Positions 15,001 through 29,700 of a stretch of 64,000 nucleotides of DNA are shown in pieces. Each line of letters starts with the position of its first letter. Position 1 is the stretch's first letter. Source of the stretch: Margaritifera margaritifera (Eukaryota; Mollusca; Bivalvia; Unionida; Margaritiferidae); NCBI GenBank assembly GCA_029931535.1, contig JAQPZY010001405.1:1821001-1885000 (forward strand), read 5' to 3'. The notes under the pieces were generated by a model, which saw only the letters and a list, made by a program, of their open reading frames with translations, ran no database searches and was not told the DNA's origin. The position numbers and the translations under genes were made by a program.

Positions 15001-17577
15001 TCACTATTGAAATCAAATACGATCATCACTGTACTGTGGTCATTGACAAAACAGATACAGGTCAATTTTGTAAGCTAATATATTTTACTTCAATTTAAAA
15101 AAAAAAAATTCATAAAGTACAGTTAAGACAGACACAAAGATTTTCATGTCTGGCTTTGTCATTCTGAAATATTTACTCCATCTTGAGGCAAACATAATTT
15201 CTCTCTTGCACCAATTCAATTAATGGGAGATAACTCTTATCTATATAGGAATGCTGCACAATCTTATCCTAATTTTGCACCAACAAGGAAATTTTAACAA
15301 ATACCCCCGTTTTTTAATTTCCCATCAAAAATGTTATAGGGGGATTCAGTGAAATGTAGAGACTGCCAAAAAATGTAGCTTTTAATTTTTGCTGTAATAT
15401 TTTTTACCAATAACAAAAAATTGATTTGACATTTGATTGTACATTTTTAACTTTTTACATTTTAAAATTTTTATTTGGTAAAGAAGGCATACAAAAAAGA
15501 AGTATTTCAATGGTAAATTTAGAGGTGGGGGTTACAAAAATGATAAGCAGTTTACTGTGTAACATAGCTGACTTTAATCTAATGGGAGAAATGGGTGACA
15601 CTTTCAGGGTCATGTTAAAAACCATTACTAGATTAGAAAAAAGTAATAAATACAATGAAAATAAAAAGCCTTCAATTCAATAGCCATATCTACATGTCAG
15701 TTACCTAAATAAAATACTTGAATCTGAATCAATGTTAATACAAGATATAAAAAGGGATACACATCACAGGACACTTGAGTTAAAATATCTGCATCATCCT
15801 GGAAAGGGTATACTGATTCATAATCTGCAACAAATCTGAAACAAAAACATATACCACATACCATATACACTTGCTTACAAGATGAGATCAACGGCAAACA
15901 ACATAGACCCTGATCTGCCATCGCATAATGTGCTTGCAGATCAGGGTCTATATTGTTTGTTCCACTGATTACTCCTAACAAGCTGCATGAACCCAGATCT
16001 GCCGGTGCATTATGCGATGGTAGATCTTGGTCTGTGCAGTTTACAATTGGACTCATCTTATAAGTGAATATATATGATAGTAATTTTAGCAGGGTAAACA
16101 TTTTTGCAGCTTAGTAGTCAATGAATGAGAGTGTGAAAATAAACTGTAAAAATTTATCATCTTATCTATTAAAAGCTCCCAATAGCTAAAATCTCTTGAA
16201 ATAAAAATAGAACCAATCAAAATTTAAATCCCTCGTTTTTGGACAAAATTTTACATTCGCAAATAAATCATGCTGTACAGTATTAAAAAAACCCAAATGG
16301 AAACAAAAAAAAATGAATAAAAGACTTTCTAAAGTTTATGAAAGTCAGAAAAATCCTTTGATTTTTTTCTTTAAAAAAAGGTCAGTGAAATAATATTTTA
16401 TGGATAAAGGATGATCTTTTAGCTTATTTTTCACACAATGATTTTAAGGATGTTAGTTTGGTGCTTCTGTTGCTACTAAAATAGAATGCTGAATTATAAA
16501 TACATGAATCAGCTTATAATCCATCAAAATTTTAATACATAGAGGCTATCTACATTTTTTGAGTAGATATAAGTATTTCACCAGTGAAGTGGGAAACATA
16601 TTTTTGTCTTTGCCACTCATGACAATACAAAATGTTTCCACTTCACTCGTGAAATATTTCCTTATATCTACTCAAAAAATGTAGATTTTCTTTTTTATTA
16701 TATATTTTTTAAGGCAAAAATTGTCGATTTGCATGGATTTTTTCTCCATTCTGTGCCAATGCAATTAATCGCTGCATTACTATATCAATAAAATGAAATT
16801 CCACAATTTTGCAATAATTTTAGAACCGACATTTGACAAATTTAGCTTGTACATATAAGGCTTCACATTATGTATTTTGTCAAATTAATGACTGTTTTCA
16901 AATGAAAATGTAGAGATTGTTAATTTTGTTAACACATTTCTTGCACGGATTGATACAGTGAACATTGTTGGGGTTGGGGTACTGTAGAAACATCACAGAG
17001 TGGTCGCATCTGACAGATTTCAGAGTGAAACATCTTTAAACAAAAAATTTTAATGATTGTGAGTTTACTTGTATGGATTTTGGTTCTTTATTTTGTTCAT
17101 TTCTGCATTTAAATGTGAATTTTTGGCCTTGGCAAGCTTGCAGTCTAGTTCAGTAACAGACGCTGCACCCAAATTTTGATTGTCATTCAATTTCAGTTTT
17201 CAATCAACACTCATCAATGCCTGATTTCTCCATCATTTTCAAACATGATTATGATTGTGTTGAGAGTTAGAACTGCTACTTTAACTACTTTATTACTATA
17301 TTTAATCAAGAGTTTTTCCTAAAAATGTGTCCTTTTATCGTAGGTGTAAAATGCATACAATACTGTATGATTGACAGAATATAGAATAGCAACAGTACAT
17401 AAAAGTTCAGACACTAATAATTTGCAGGTTTCATATTGAAAACTTATTTAAAAAAGTTAATACTTGAAGCCTACTTTTTGTTGTTTGGATTTCGTTTTTA
17501 GTCATTTTTTTTATGGTGTGTCCTAATTGATTAAATAAATGTATACTAGTCTTGGCACATTTTAAGATCTGTTCATC

Positions 17578-17659
<82 letters not shown>

Positions 17660-20600
17660 AAGAAGAAGAAAATGAAATAGGCCTAAATATGGAAATACAG
17701 ATTTGAAGGGCAGATATATTTTTTAAATGGGAAAAGAAAGTAGTCTAAAAAGTGATATTGCCACTGTGGCATTAACCACAGTGGCAATATCATCTTTCTC
17801 CCACTGATATATTTCAATATCTCATTATGAAATATATAATAAATAACTTTCATGTTTTTCTGTACAAGATACTGTAGATAACAGTCAAAACTTGAACAAG
17901 GGAAATAACTCCAACAACAATCTATGCACAAAAATGCCATTATAAAAGATCAGTGTTTCAAACTTTGAAATTGACCTCTAGTTAATTAAAATCAAAGTTG
18001 AATGAAATAGAAGTAAAAGTATCTGACAAAGATAAAATTTACATCAACATGGTAAAACACAATCACCAAGCTGATTACCTAACTTATAGCTAAATATCTT
18101 TTGTATCATATTCAAAAATGTTTGTGCATTATGTTTGATTTGCACAATTTTAAAGCTCCTGAAACAAGAGTTTCTACCCAATTCTCTATGCGTAGAGTGG
18201 TTATGACAGGGAAGATGAAAAGTAGCCTAATGAATAGACATACCAAGCTTATTAAGTCTTTTCAAATAAAAATTGATAATTCTCAAAGTTTAATGGAACT
18301 ATAATATATAATTTAAGGACCTGATACTCTAACATTAAAGTTTTCACAGGTTCAGTAAGAAGCATGGTACATACAGTGAAGGATCATTAATTCAGATTGT
18401 TTCATACTCCTCACAGTGGGTTACCTCCCCTTAGAGCCTGAATAATGTCACTGCCACTAGAAGTTGAAATCTGCTAGAAATCTGCAGAAAGGCGTTTCCT
18501 CGATTTAGCATTTCTTTTGAAAGAATTTGACAAAAGTAACGGATAAAATAGACAATGTAATACTTAAGATAACAGATGTAGTCATAAAAAATGTATGGGT
18601 CTTTTCATAAAAATGAATCGCTAAAATAACAAAATTGACATTTCCAAATGAAGCTGACCCAGGTGCTAAACAGTTTGTGCAGGCAGTGACATTGTTTATG
18701 ACATCATCTGGGGATCAGTTTCATTCTGTTTATGTTTTGGTATCCAAGCAACAGCTACAGGAACAGATTTCATGTATTATAATTTTGAAGTGATCTGTAA
18801 ACCAGGTTTCATTTTAATAGGTATGAAAGGGGTGGGAATAAAATGTCTGGATCGTCAGTGTTTTACTGAAGTTCAATTTCATTATTTTTTCATTTTATAG
18901 CATTATTTGCAAGGATGTATTGTGCTGCTGTACATTTAGTAATTAATTACCAATTGATGGCTACTGATTAATATTCTGAAGGTCACCTACTTCATGAATA
19001 TTCGAATTCTTTTTGTTTCCCACAAAAGAATCTTCTCCTTTGCCCTTTTCTTTTTGCCAATTTATCTTCAATTTGGCCTTTTTTTATTTTTCCCTCACTA
19101 TTGCTACTGGCAGAATACATGAATTTAGACAAACTGTTGAACATTTTTTCTTTCAATTGCAGAAACAAGTGTAACTGGGATACATGACAACAAAATAGAA
19201 GTTATAAAACAGATCCAGCTATAAAATTTCATGTAACAACAGTATCAGGCAAAGATCAGCTTCTTGAAGATTCATTTCTTAATTCTTATCCTCATACCTT
19301 CTCTCATTTAGTATGCTGGACATAGTTCCAAGGAAACCCTCAACACAATGTTCCATGTTGTCTCTATAAAAAAAATACATACATTTTTGAAATACGAATA
19401 TACTTTCTTACATTTGATTGTCCGAGATAAGTAGAAAACAAGAGTACTTTAGAACATTATTTCCTCCATGCCTTAAGACACGTGTAACAATAGTTTGTCC
19501 ATGTGAGAAAGGCATGTGAGATATGCCTGTTAAACATGATTGCACTCACTGATATTATACAATAGTTTGTCCATGTGAGAAAGGCATGTGAGATATGCCT
19601 GTTAAACATGATTGCACTCACTGATATTATACAATAGTTTGTCAATGTGAAAAAGGCATGTGAGATATGCCTGTTAAACATGATTGCACTCACTGATATT
19701 ATACAATAGTTTGTCAATGTGAAAAAGGCATGTGAGATATGCCTGTTAAACATGATTGCACTCACTGATATTATACAATAGTTTGTCCATGTGAAAAAGG
19801 CATGTGAGATATGCCTGTTAAACATGATTGCACTCACTGATATTATACAATAGTTTGTCCATGTGAAAAAGGCATGTGAGATATGCCTGTTAAACATGAT
19901 TGCACTCACTGATATTATACAATAGTTTGTCAATGTGAAAAAGGCATGTGAGATATGCCTATTCCACATGACTGCACTCACTGATATTATAAATGATGTA
20001 ATCATATCTCTGAGGCTATATATTTGTAATGTTTCTAGTGATTTTTACATTAAAAAGACAAAATTTGTTAATTTACAAAAAGTAGTCTTTGTTTCCAAAC
20101 AAAATAATTTGTTATAAACAAAACTTATGATCTTTCTAATTATGTACAATCTTTTAGAAAATACTGTTTTACTGACATCCATACTGCTGATCCACCATCT
20201 TTTTTCCCCGACACTCTTTCCTTGTCAGGAATTAGAAAAATAACCCAACATATGCACTGGTGTGGGATAGGTAAATCCTATCATTGGAATCAGAATGTAT
20301 GGGCTGGAAGGTAATTGTTTAGTCCATGCTGAGTAAAATACACCACCATTTTATGTATGCATCCATGTATGTATCAGGGATCCTGAAATTCTAATTGCAC
20401 TTGCAAGACATTTAACATGGTGACCATATATTTGTGAAATTTAATATAAAAGTATTCAAAGAAGATATAACAAGTGGTGACAAAAAAGAAATGATTGACA
20501 TACCTAATTATTAAATGTACCAGAAAGTGTGTCACTTTCAGTTCTGGATTTGCTACTGCTTAAGTGTTAGTATTATCCTTCCATGATTCACTGGTGTCCT

Positions 20601-23296
20601 CTCAAATTAATTATTTATACAAATAATTTTTTCTTTCAAAATACTATACTACAGGATTTTACTCAAGAACAGTATTTCATTCCATTGTGCTGTTTTTTTA
20701 AAAAAATTAATTATTAATTGACAACAAGCAGACTTAAAATACTAAACACCTAATAGACGGCATTTCCAGTAAAGTCAGATGGTGAAGTTTATTTGATGAG
20801 GTCCCTAAATAAGTCTTGGAGGATGATAATAAAAGTTAATTGTTGCCACTGGAGTCGTTTTTTCTTAATTTGGGTCTGGGCTTCACATATTTTGTTCTAA
20901 AGGTATGATGTGCTGACACACTGCGATCCAATATAGTTTGAGGAACTGATGTTATGTCTATTGTACAAACTCTGGAGCAATTTTTCAATTATAGTTTTTT
21001 TTAAAAATTAAATCCAGGAGATAAGCTTTCACACCTCTTTTGTCCTGTGCTTTGTAGCTATAGAGTGCTTAAACAATTGGGAAAACATAATGACCAAAAC
21101 ATAATGACCATAACATAATGACCATAACATAATGACCAACCAAACTTAGTCAGCAACACTTCTATTGATTGTCTGACAAAGAAACAATCTGTAACCTTGA
21201 CCTAATGACCTTTGAATTTTACCTCATTAAGGTATTTATCCGACAGTTTTATGGATAAACAAATAAAAGACAATAAGATATGATAATATTTGAGATATCC
21301 TATGACTTATGTCTAGTTAGTCAGAGCATGTGCCAATCAAAAGCTTTAATCTGCCAGACATGTCCAGCAAATACAGTGATTTTAGTATCTCTGGTATGGT
21401 TTTTTTGTATTAGAGTTTAACAGCACATCATCACAAAACTTGCAATATGGTACTGATTAAAAATTAAGTTTTTAACCCTTCCAAATAAACGTAACCAGGA
21501 AGTACTAAAAAATATAGGATAAAATTAAAGATGTTAAAATTCAGTAAAATGTATATAGAATAAAAGATGAAGGTAAAAAATAAAAAATCATTCAAATATA
21601 AGGTCAAAATTTGTTATATAAACCGTATTCCCTCAAAATGTCCAAGACTCTATCGGGTGGTATATCAAGGTTCTTAATTAAGTTCAAATAAAAAAAAATG
21701 TGTGTCTCAGAAGGTGGAAGTAGATACAATCGACTTAAATGTATTCTAGTGTCAGTGGACACTGGCACGGACTGCACTTTAGTCAAGGTTCACCCATCAA
21801 GCAGTGTGCATGAGTCAGGTATGTGTATCCTGTACATGACTGGCACAATACCACCAAATTGTTGCTATTTTTCATGAGGGGTGCCACTCTCCAATGATGG
21901 GTTTGATCTTCCGAAGCTCGTTCGTGGAATTTTAATTCTACATATATTGCTAAATATATAAAATATATGGATTTATAAAATATTTGAAATCAGTATATGG
22001 AATCTTCCATTCAGATTAAAACCATTCAACATCTCTGTAATGATCAGTGAAAATAATACAAAAGCACTGACAAGTCTTACTGGAAAATGTCAATTTTGAA
22101 TTAATACTGAAAGCCATTTAATCACAATGATGTTACAAATTGAAATATGTAATAAATGTAAAATGTAATAACTCAACATCTTATCCCTTTACTGCGCATC
22201 AGTCTGGAGGCTGGACTGCCTGATTTGCACAGGATTTATCCATTAATTCAATAATTTGGCATCAATTTTGAGTTTACTTCTTGTACAATAATAATTTTCC
22301 TTATAGTGGGAAATTTGTTGTGGATACTGGATGGATATTGGGTATACTTTATTTCAGCATACAGGGGATGAAATGGTTGGTTGCCATGGCAACCAAATCC
22401 AGCCTAGAATGTGTACAAATCATGACAAAATTGCATATTTTTCAGTATTCATTTATATTAGGCTTACTATTTTCTTGCAAAATCAGTCATGCTTTGAATT
22501 TTTTTCATTTTTTATTGAGAAAAGTGAGAATTTCTAATTATTTAGCTTGGATTGTCCAAGTTTCACCAAATACAGGCACAACAGGTGCTTTGTTTTGCAC
22601 AGGATTTATCCATTAATTCAATAATTTGGCATCAATTTTGAGTTACTTCTTGTGCAATAATAATTTCCTTTAAAGTGGGAAATTTGTTGTGGACATTGGA
22701 TGGGTATTGGGCATACTTTATTTCAGCATACAGGGGATGAAATGGTTGGTTGCCATGGCAACCAAATCCAGCCTAGAATGTGTACAAATCATGACAAAAT
22801 TACATATTTTTCATTATTCCTTTATATTAAGCTTACTATTTTCTTGCCAAATCAGTCATGCTTTCAATTTTTTTTTAGAAAAGCAAGATTTTCTGTTCAT
22901 TTGGCTTGGATTGTCCAAGTTCCACCAAATATTGGCACAATAGTTAGGTGTTAAGATTGAACACTTGAAGTCAATAAAGTTTTAGATGTATATTCTGTGC
23001 TTATATGTTTTTTTTTTAATGTACTCGCATGGTCTTAAACATTTCAAATATACAAAAGTATTTTGGTCTAACATTAAATTTGTTGAAATTTATACCAAAT
23101 AGCTGTGCTACTATGGTAACAATTAAAAAATGCAGTGATAATATTAAGATATTAAAGCTGATTTTATACCATATCTCCAAAATATGAATGCCTGTGTTCA
23201 AATTCAAAAGATGTTGAAATAAAGTTGAAGAATGACAACCAATTCATAAAAACCATGAAGATAAAAGTAGTATAATCAATCTCATGTGTATTTATT

Positions 23297-23360
<64 letters not shown>

Positions 23361-23658
23361 TGTACATGTACTTCCCTGCTGCATTATTTTGATCCAGACA
23401 CAAGGAATATACCACAAAGTCCACTGATGATGAAACAAGCTTTTCTATCCTAAGATACAGTTGTCTGTAGTTTGTTTGGAAGCACATGGTTTTAATATTC
23501 GTGTGTCAGAGAACATAATCAGAAAATAATTAATCATGTACCTTTTTTACTTTGGGATTTTAAAAAAACCCAAGAAACAAACTGTTGTCAAAAGAAAGCA
23601 AGAACTTGACTTGCATTAGCTGCTGAAATAAATATTCCATTTCAATATCGGATAGTAG

Positions 23659-23752
<94 letters not shown>

Positions 23753-26700
23753 GGCATGGGCAATGGAAAGAATCTCCTTAAAGCTGGCTTATTTAAAACT
23801 GAATACTTAAGTCATATAAAAATAAAATTATATGAAATTCATATTTCGGAGGGGTATGCAAGAGGGGCACCTTTTACAAATGTGGCACATTTTTTGGGCA
23901 AATGTGTAATTTTTGGAACATAACAAAAAGGGCATAAATATTTCTCAACCCAAGAACACACTTTTGGTCACAATTTTTAGGATGTTCTTTTAAAAATAAA
24001 GAACAAAGTAGCTTCCACTCATAGAAGTATTCTATATTAAAAAAAACATAATAATATTTGAAATTATTTGAAATTAGCACAGTTTTAAGTAGGTTTTTAG
24101 TAATCTGGACAATGTGGGATGGATGCTAGAAAGGGCAGAGGGCAGGGCATTATAGGCAAATATGGTAGGAGCATCCCTTTCTTTATATCTTGTTTGAGAA
24201 CTGAGTGCTGATGATAGATCTTGAAGGATTATTAAAAATATAAACTGCTGTATACAAATTTATTTAAAAAAATGTCTTCATAGACCATGAAATATTCCCA
24301 AAGATCAATGTCTTAATCACACTACTCAGAAGTAATGATCTTTCATTTCACCATGCCAATTTGTGGATTAAGAAAAAAATTATGACATGTAGTTATCATA
24401 TGATTAATCTAGCATATTAGATGTTTTGCTTATTGGGAATCATTAAACATTTTATTCTGAGAAAATAATAAAGAGGATGAATATCATCGTTACTTACACA
24501 TGGAATAAACATCATTAAATAATTTTCAATCAAAATTAACATTAAGAGGAAGAATATCTTACTTGGAGACAGTCAATGGTAGTGGGAATGTATGTCTCTG
24601 AAATCATGACAGTCAACATGTTTGTGGAATAAAAATGTGTAATATAATAGCCTTATGAAATGCATTCAGTTTGTAACCGTATCACTATTTTTTTTAACTT
24701 ATCACATTATTGAAAAGATTGATATAAAAGCACAAAATTGGATGTCTTTAACAAGTATTTAATTAAAATCTAAACTATTGTACAAAAGAATTATATTTCA
24801 CAGTCGACAGGCTTGCAGAGGTTAAAAATTATTGGAAATTCTGTGAAGCAAAGTTTGAATAAATAGGACATAATAATGATGCATGTATCTTGAAATAATC
24901 ACCAACAATAACTTTATAAAATGAAGCCAAATAATGAGTGGATACATTATTTTTCTTTGCCTGAAACTATTTCACTGGTTACCTTGTTAGTATGTGCCCT
25001 GTAACATCTGTGACATGGAAAATCATTACTTTAATTTTGTCACTTTTCACAAAAATTTAGATTCACTGACCAAATTATGTTTTGCCTGCTGCCGAAATGA
25101 TATCTCTTGATTGCACAGATAAGTCTAGTCTTTTTCAATTCTCAAGCTTTCCTAAATAGATTGTTTACAATTACTTGTATGTATTATACTCTGTATGATA
25201 TATTATATTTTATGTACTGTATTCTGTAACTCTAAACCCAGACACATTTTCTGTTAAGCAAAATCATGAAACTGAAACTTAAATGATAATGTGTCGTATA
25301 TACCTTACTATAGTTTTATACCCATGTACTAGGATCATTATTGTTGCTGAGCAAGTTATTCAGAGAACAATATGAAATTAATTTATCCCTTCTCTGTATC
25401 CCTTATTAATGAAAAAGTATGATGTTAGCTTAGTTTTGTACTTGTGTCAATTTTCTATGCCAAACAAGGTTGTCGAAGTTTCAAAACCGTAAAACCCACC
25501 ATCATACTCTGTCATTATCAATGCAGAAAGCAACTTGAAATGTGCTAATGGGAGCAGTAATGAAATTGCTACCAATTAAAAACGAATGTTCTAGCAGATC
25601 TTTGAAAACCCGTGAGAGTGGGGGTGGGGGTGAGGGGTATGGCAATCAAGAACGAAATCAGTATTGTCAGTATTGATGTGCAGTATTTAGTATATTTAAC
25701 GATTTTAATGGTTTTCAAAATATAAAGTCCTCGATTCACTCATTGAGGTACTCGCTATCGTGCATCAACTTTCTCGTGAAATTCAACAAATTATGAGCTG
25801 TAATGATTTTAAAATGACATGTAACATTAATTAATGATTTAAAAGTATTGAAACAGGTTTTTCTAATGGCAAGTCTCAAATTTTACCGTGATAAATATGC
25901 GCTATCGATTAGTGGACTTGACCAGAATTTGCCGTGCCATGTGACTAATAGTTTTTCAGTGTTTCTAAAAATAGACGAATATTCGAGGACTTCATTTGTA
26001 TATTTTTCATGCTGATTAGTATTACAATTAGCGAGTAAATGTCTTTTAAATATCGAAAATCCATTTGTCTGTGAAATTGGTGATTCTTGGTCATATCTGT
26101 TTGGTGAAATGATGGATATGACCTTAAGAAGTGAACACGTAACAGTAACTTATTTTTAGCGTATAGCCTCGTTCCAAAGTTTGAAGTTTGCTCTCATATT
26201 CCTCTTTTTTGGTGAAACCTTGATAATAATAAACTGGAATAGTTCAAAGAATGGCACATTCCCATGTATATTATCAAAAATCTTTCAACTCTAATATTAA
26301 AAATTTCAAATGACTTCACGTCGCAACTGCGAGATGCAGAGCACGTTTACAAATGGCAGATACGCTTATACATACAACTGATGCGTGTAGATTAAACTGC
26401 GCAGTTGCTTTAATCCTGCGAATAAACTAATGATTCGCTTCATATTTATTGTCTAGATTCATTCTCTCAGCCATATAAGTGATAGTTTTGGGTACAAAGA
26501 CTTAATTTTGGTAGTTCTGGGTATCTTAATCGGATATGTCGTGAAAGGCGTCATCATGCAGTAAAGGGATAACTGATATGAATATGACTGAAAAATAACA
26601 TATGATCCCAAATATTTTGCATTAAATAGGGTTCTTGACATAAGGGACCTGTATTCCTCTACTATTTTGTATTCTTTTGAATGAATACAGGGAACAAATT

Positions 26701-29700
26701 TGTGACACTGTGAAAGATTAATTACTATGTTTATGACTTTCATGAAATATGCATCTTTTCTTGCAAGTACATGTTTATAGAAGATTTTAAAAAATGCATT
26801 CCCCTCAAAACAAATTTGTAAAATGATATGAGTACATTTTTTGTAGCTCATTACTATGTAAAACCAGAATGTAATCAATGATTGCATAGCTTATCTCTAC
26901 AAAGTCTTTAATAGTCTCCAGCATCCTTTGTAAACATTATTACATTAATGATTTATTAAACATTAATTATAAATGAAGTAATTATAATTTAGAAAAGGAC
27001 ATTTATAGTAAATTATGTTTCTCTGGGAATACTAACCTGATCACATTAACATTAGGAAAATAAACTCTGCTACCTCCCAAAATCCAGCTCTTCTGATAGG
27101 CAAACATTATCTTTCAATCTGTACATCACATAGACAAGGGGAAGTAACTTTTACAGATCACCTCCCCTTGCCACCGCCAGGTAGCCGCCTTTATCCCAGA
27201 TGTTTACTAGTTTAAGTGTGAGCAAAATCAACAACAGGAAGATCACATTTGCAGGGGAAGGGTGTGAGGGATTCAAAGTAATGTGATCAGGTAAATATTC
27301 TCAGAAAAACAATTTACCTAAAACATTCCTTTTTCTGCTGAATACATTACCCGATCACATTAACATTAGGATAATAGGTAAGAGAAGGAGGAAATACATG
27401 AACATCCAACCTCTACCAACGTTACCCTCTTGGAGCAAGATGACTGCTCCTTTGAAAAGGATTACCTATCTCCTAATGTAAAGGCAGCACAACCAAAGAA
27501 TATGAGCTTGTGGGTCCTGCATCTGGATATTGTCTTACTGACACATTTCCCAGGCGAATCCAGCGAAAACTTTAAAGGCTATGCCTGGAACTGGGGTTGA
27601 GCTGTCATGAATAGGACATGGTAACTGTCTGAGCAGCTACCAGGGGCCTAACAAGATTCGACTCTCACCTTTGTGAGGCCATATCCTGTACACAGAAGCT
27701 GGAGATAGTAGACTGAGCATGCCAGCCCCCTGACTCAACTATTATTCTCAAATGGAAACATTACGTTTGAATGCAAGGCTTGTTGAAATTGCCTGTATTT
27801 CATGAGGCATACCGGATCCTGAGACATCTCTGAGTACACCAGTCTAATAACCCACTTCATCCACCTGGCCTGATTGTGGGGTTATGTCTTGCTTTCCCGC
27901 CTTAACAGGTAAGAAAAGCTTTTGACGAGTGCTGCAGATATTCTCATTGTACCTCAGGTAGTACCTGACCATGTGAACCAGGTCCTGCAGCTTTGCCTCT
28001 TACAACGGATTAATTGAAATGAGGGGGCAAATGATAATTATTTTATATACTGCACACAGCTTATAAACCAAACCAGGTTGCATCATCAGTACAACTAAAC
28101 TGTCAGAACAAAACTGCGCGTAATTTGGATCCATGGACAGTGTATGCAGCTCACACATCCTGCATGCTGAAGCTAGTGCTATCAGGAAGCAAGTCTTACA
28201 AGATAACAGCTTCAGCAAGGAGGAAACTGGGGCTAACTGAGCCGCATTAGACCCAGGAGAGGTACCATTTGGGAAACATGGTTAGCCACCTTGGCCTGGA
28301 TGACTCGAAATTAGACAACAGGCTGGAAAAATCATTGATGCGACCAATATTGTCTCTTCCATCATGTCTGAAAGTGTTAGAAATCATGGAACGGTAGCTT
28401 TTTATAGTGATAGAGACTAAAATCTTCTTCTCAAAGAGGAAAAGAAAGAAGTTAGCCAACTGGGGAATGGAGGCAATGAGGGGTTTGATGTCATTAATCT
28501 GACACCAATCAGTGAAAAAGCACCACTTCTCCTCATACACCTTAAAAGTGGAGGGCCTTCTAAATGTCGAGATCATCTCCACAACTGAAGTGCAGAAATC
28601 CTTTCCATGCAAGACTCCCTTGACAAGAGCCAGGCATGAATAAAGATGGAATACCGACAACCTCAGCTGCTTGAGTGCATGGAGGTCACCATGATCTTCC
28701 TGGGTACATGTCACAAGATTGAGCAGATCACAGACCCAGAATATGTACCATCATAGATGAGCAATCAGAACTATTTTGCAAGTCTGGCCCCTCGTCTTTT
28801 GAATAAACTTTGGAATCAAGACCGCTGGAGGAAAGGCATAAGCCAACATCCTATCCCAGCTGACTGATTGGGCATAGACAGCATAGACAGAGACCACTCC
28901 GTATGAAGCAGCGGGCCTCTCCTTGAATATGAATTAGCCAGGATGCTCAGCCTGCCGGGAATGTGTCTGACTTGTACGTATATATGGTATTGGGCATGCC
29001 AACAGAGGAAGTCCCATACCGTAATGCAAAACTATGATTTCTTGATTGAAGAGGTAATTCACCACCACTGACATTATCAACTGTCTTTCCTTGTATGTGC
29101 TCCCTCCAAGTGTGAAATGCATGGAAAATGGCCTTAATATCATAGAGATTGATGTGAAGAGCCTTCTCCTGTATTATCCACCTGCCGCTGACTGTTGAGA
29201 AACATGAGCAGCAAGTGTGCCCCCAAACCAGATAAAATGGCATCTGTGCAGATTGTGACTTCCAGCTGGAGGGCTTCCTGAAGTCTTCCTGCTGCTAACC
29301 ACTACCAGTCTTGCCAATGAAGCAGAAAGTGGCAGATTTTGGTCAAGATCATAATCTGGGTGATCTAAACCACAAGAGTCAGGGCACCACTGTGCCAGAA
29401 GGGCCATTTGAAATCATCTCCGACTCATGGATTCAATGCATTTGGACAGAAGCTAAACCTTGTTGAGATGTTTAAGAAACTCCAAACCTAGATGAATGAA
29501 ATAATCAGAAGGGACAAGCTCCAATTTTTTCTCATTGACTATTCACCCTAAAATGCGAAGGTGGGAGAGAAGGCAGTTCCTATCCTAAACAAAAACTGAA
29601 CTTACCAAGTGTTTTTGCAGGATATTGTCCAGGTACGCCACCATCCACATGGAAGAAGATGTCCTTAAGTAGAATATTGCACACTCCATTTTCTTGGTGA

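Noticed and set aside
19457..20005. 182-codon repetitive ORF
   Set aside because: It is only the 72-bp minisatellite translated; any frame without a stop in one unit stays open throughout.
24563..24597. Exon-like segment on the minus strand (TTTCAG acceptor, GTAAGA donor, reads RHTFPLPLTVS)
   Set aside because: It is 35 nt, would shift the ASCC2 frame between exons f and g, and has no counterpart in ASCC2; exons f and g join in frame without it.
26459..26887. 142-codon minus-strand ORF
   Set aside because: Long for chance, but compositionally random, without a recognisable domain or splice context, and inside an ASCC2 intron.
28247..28714. Possible host gene or phage-type integrase
   Set aside because: The recombinase lies between RNase H remnants and an internal complementary region inside inverted termini, so it belongs to a DIRS retrotransposon.
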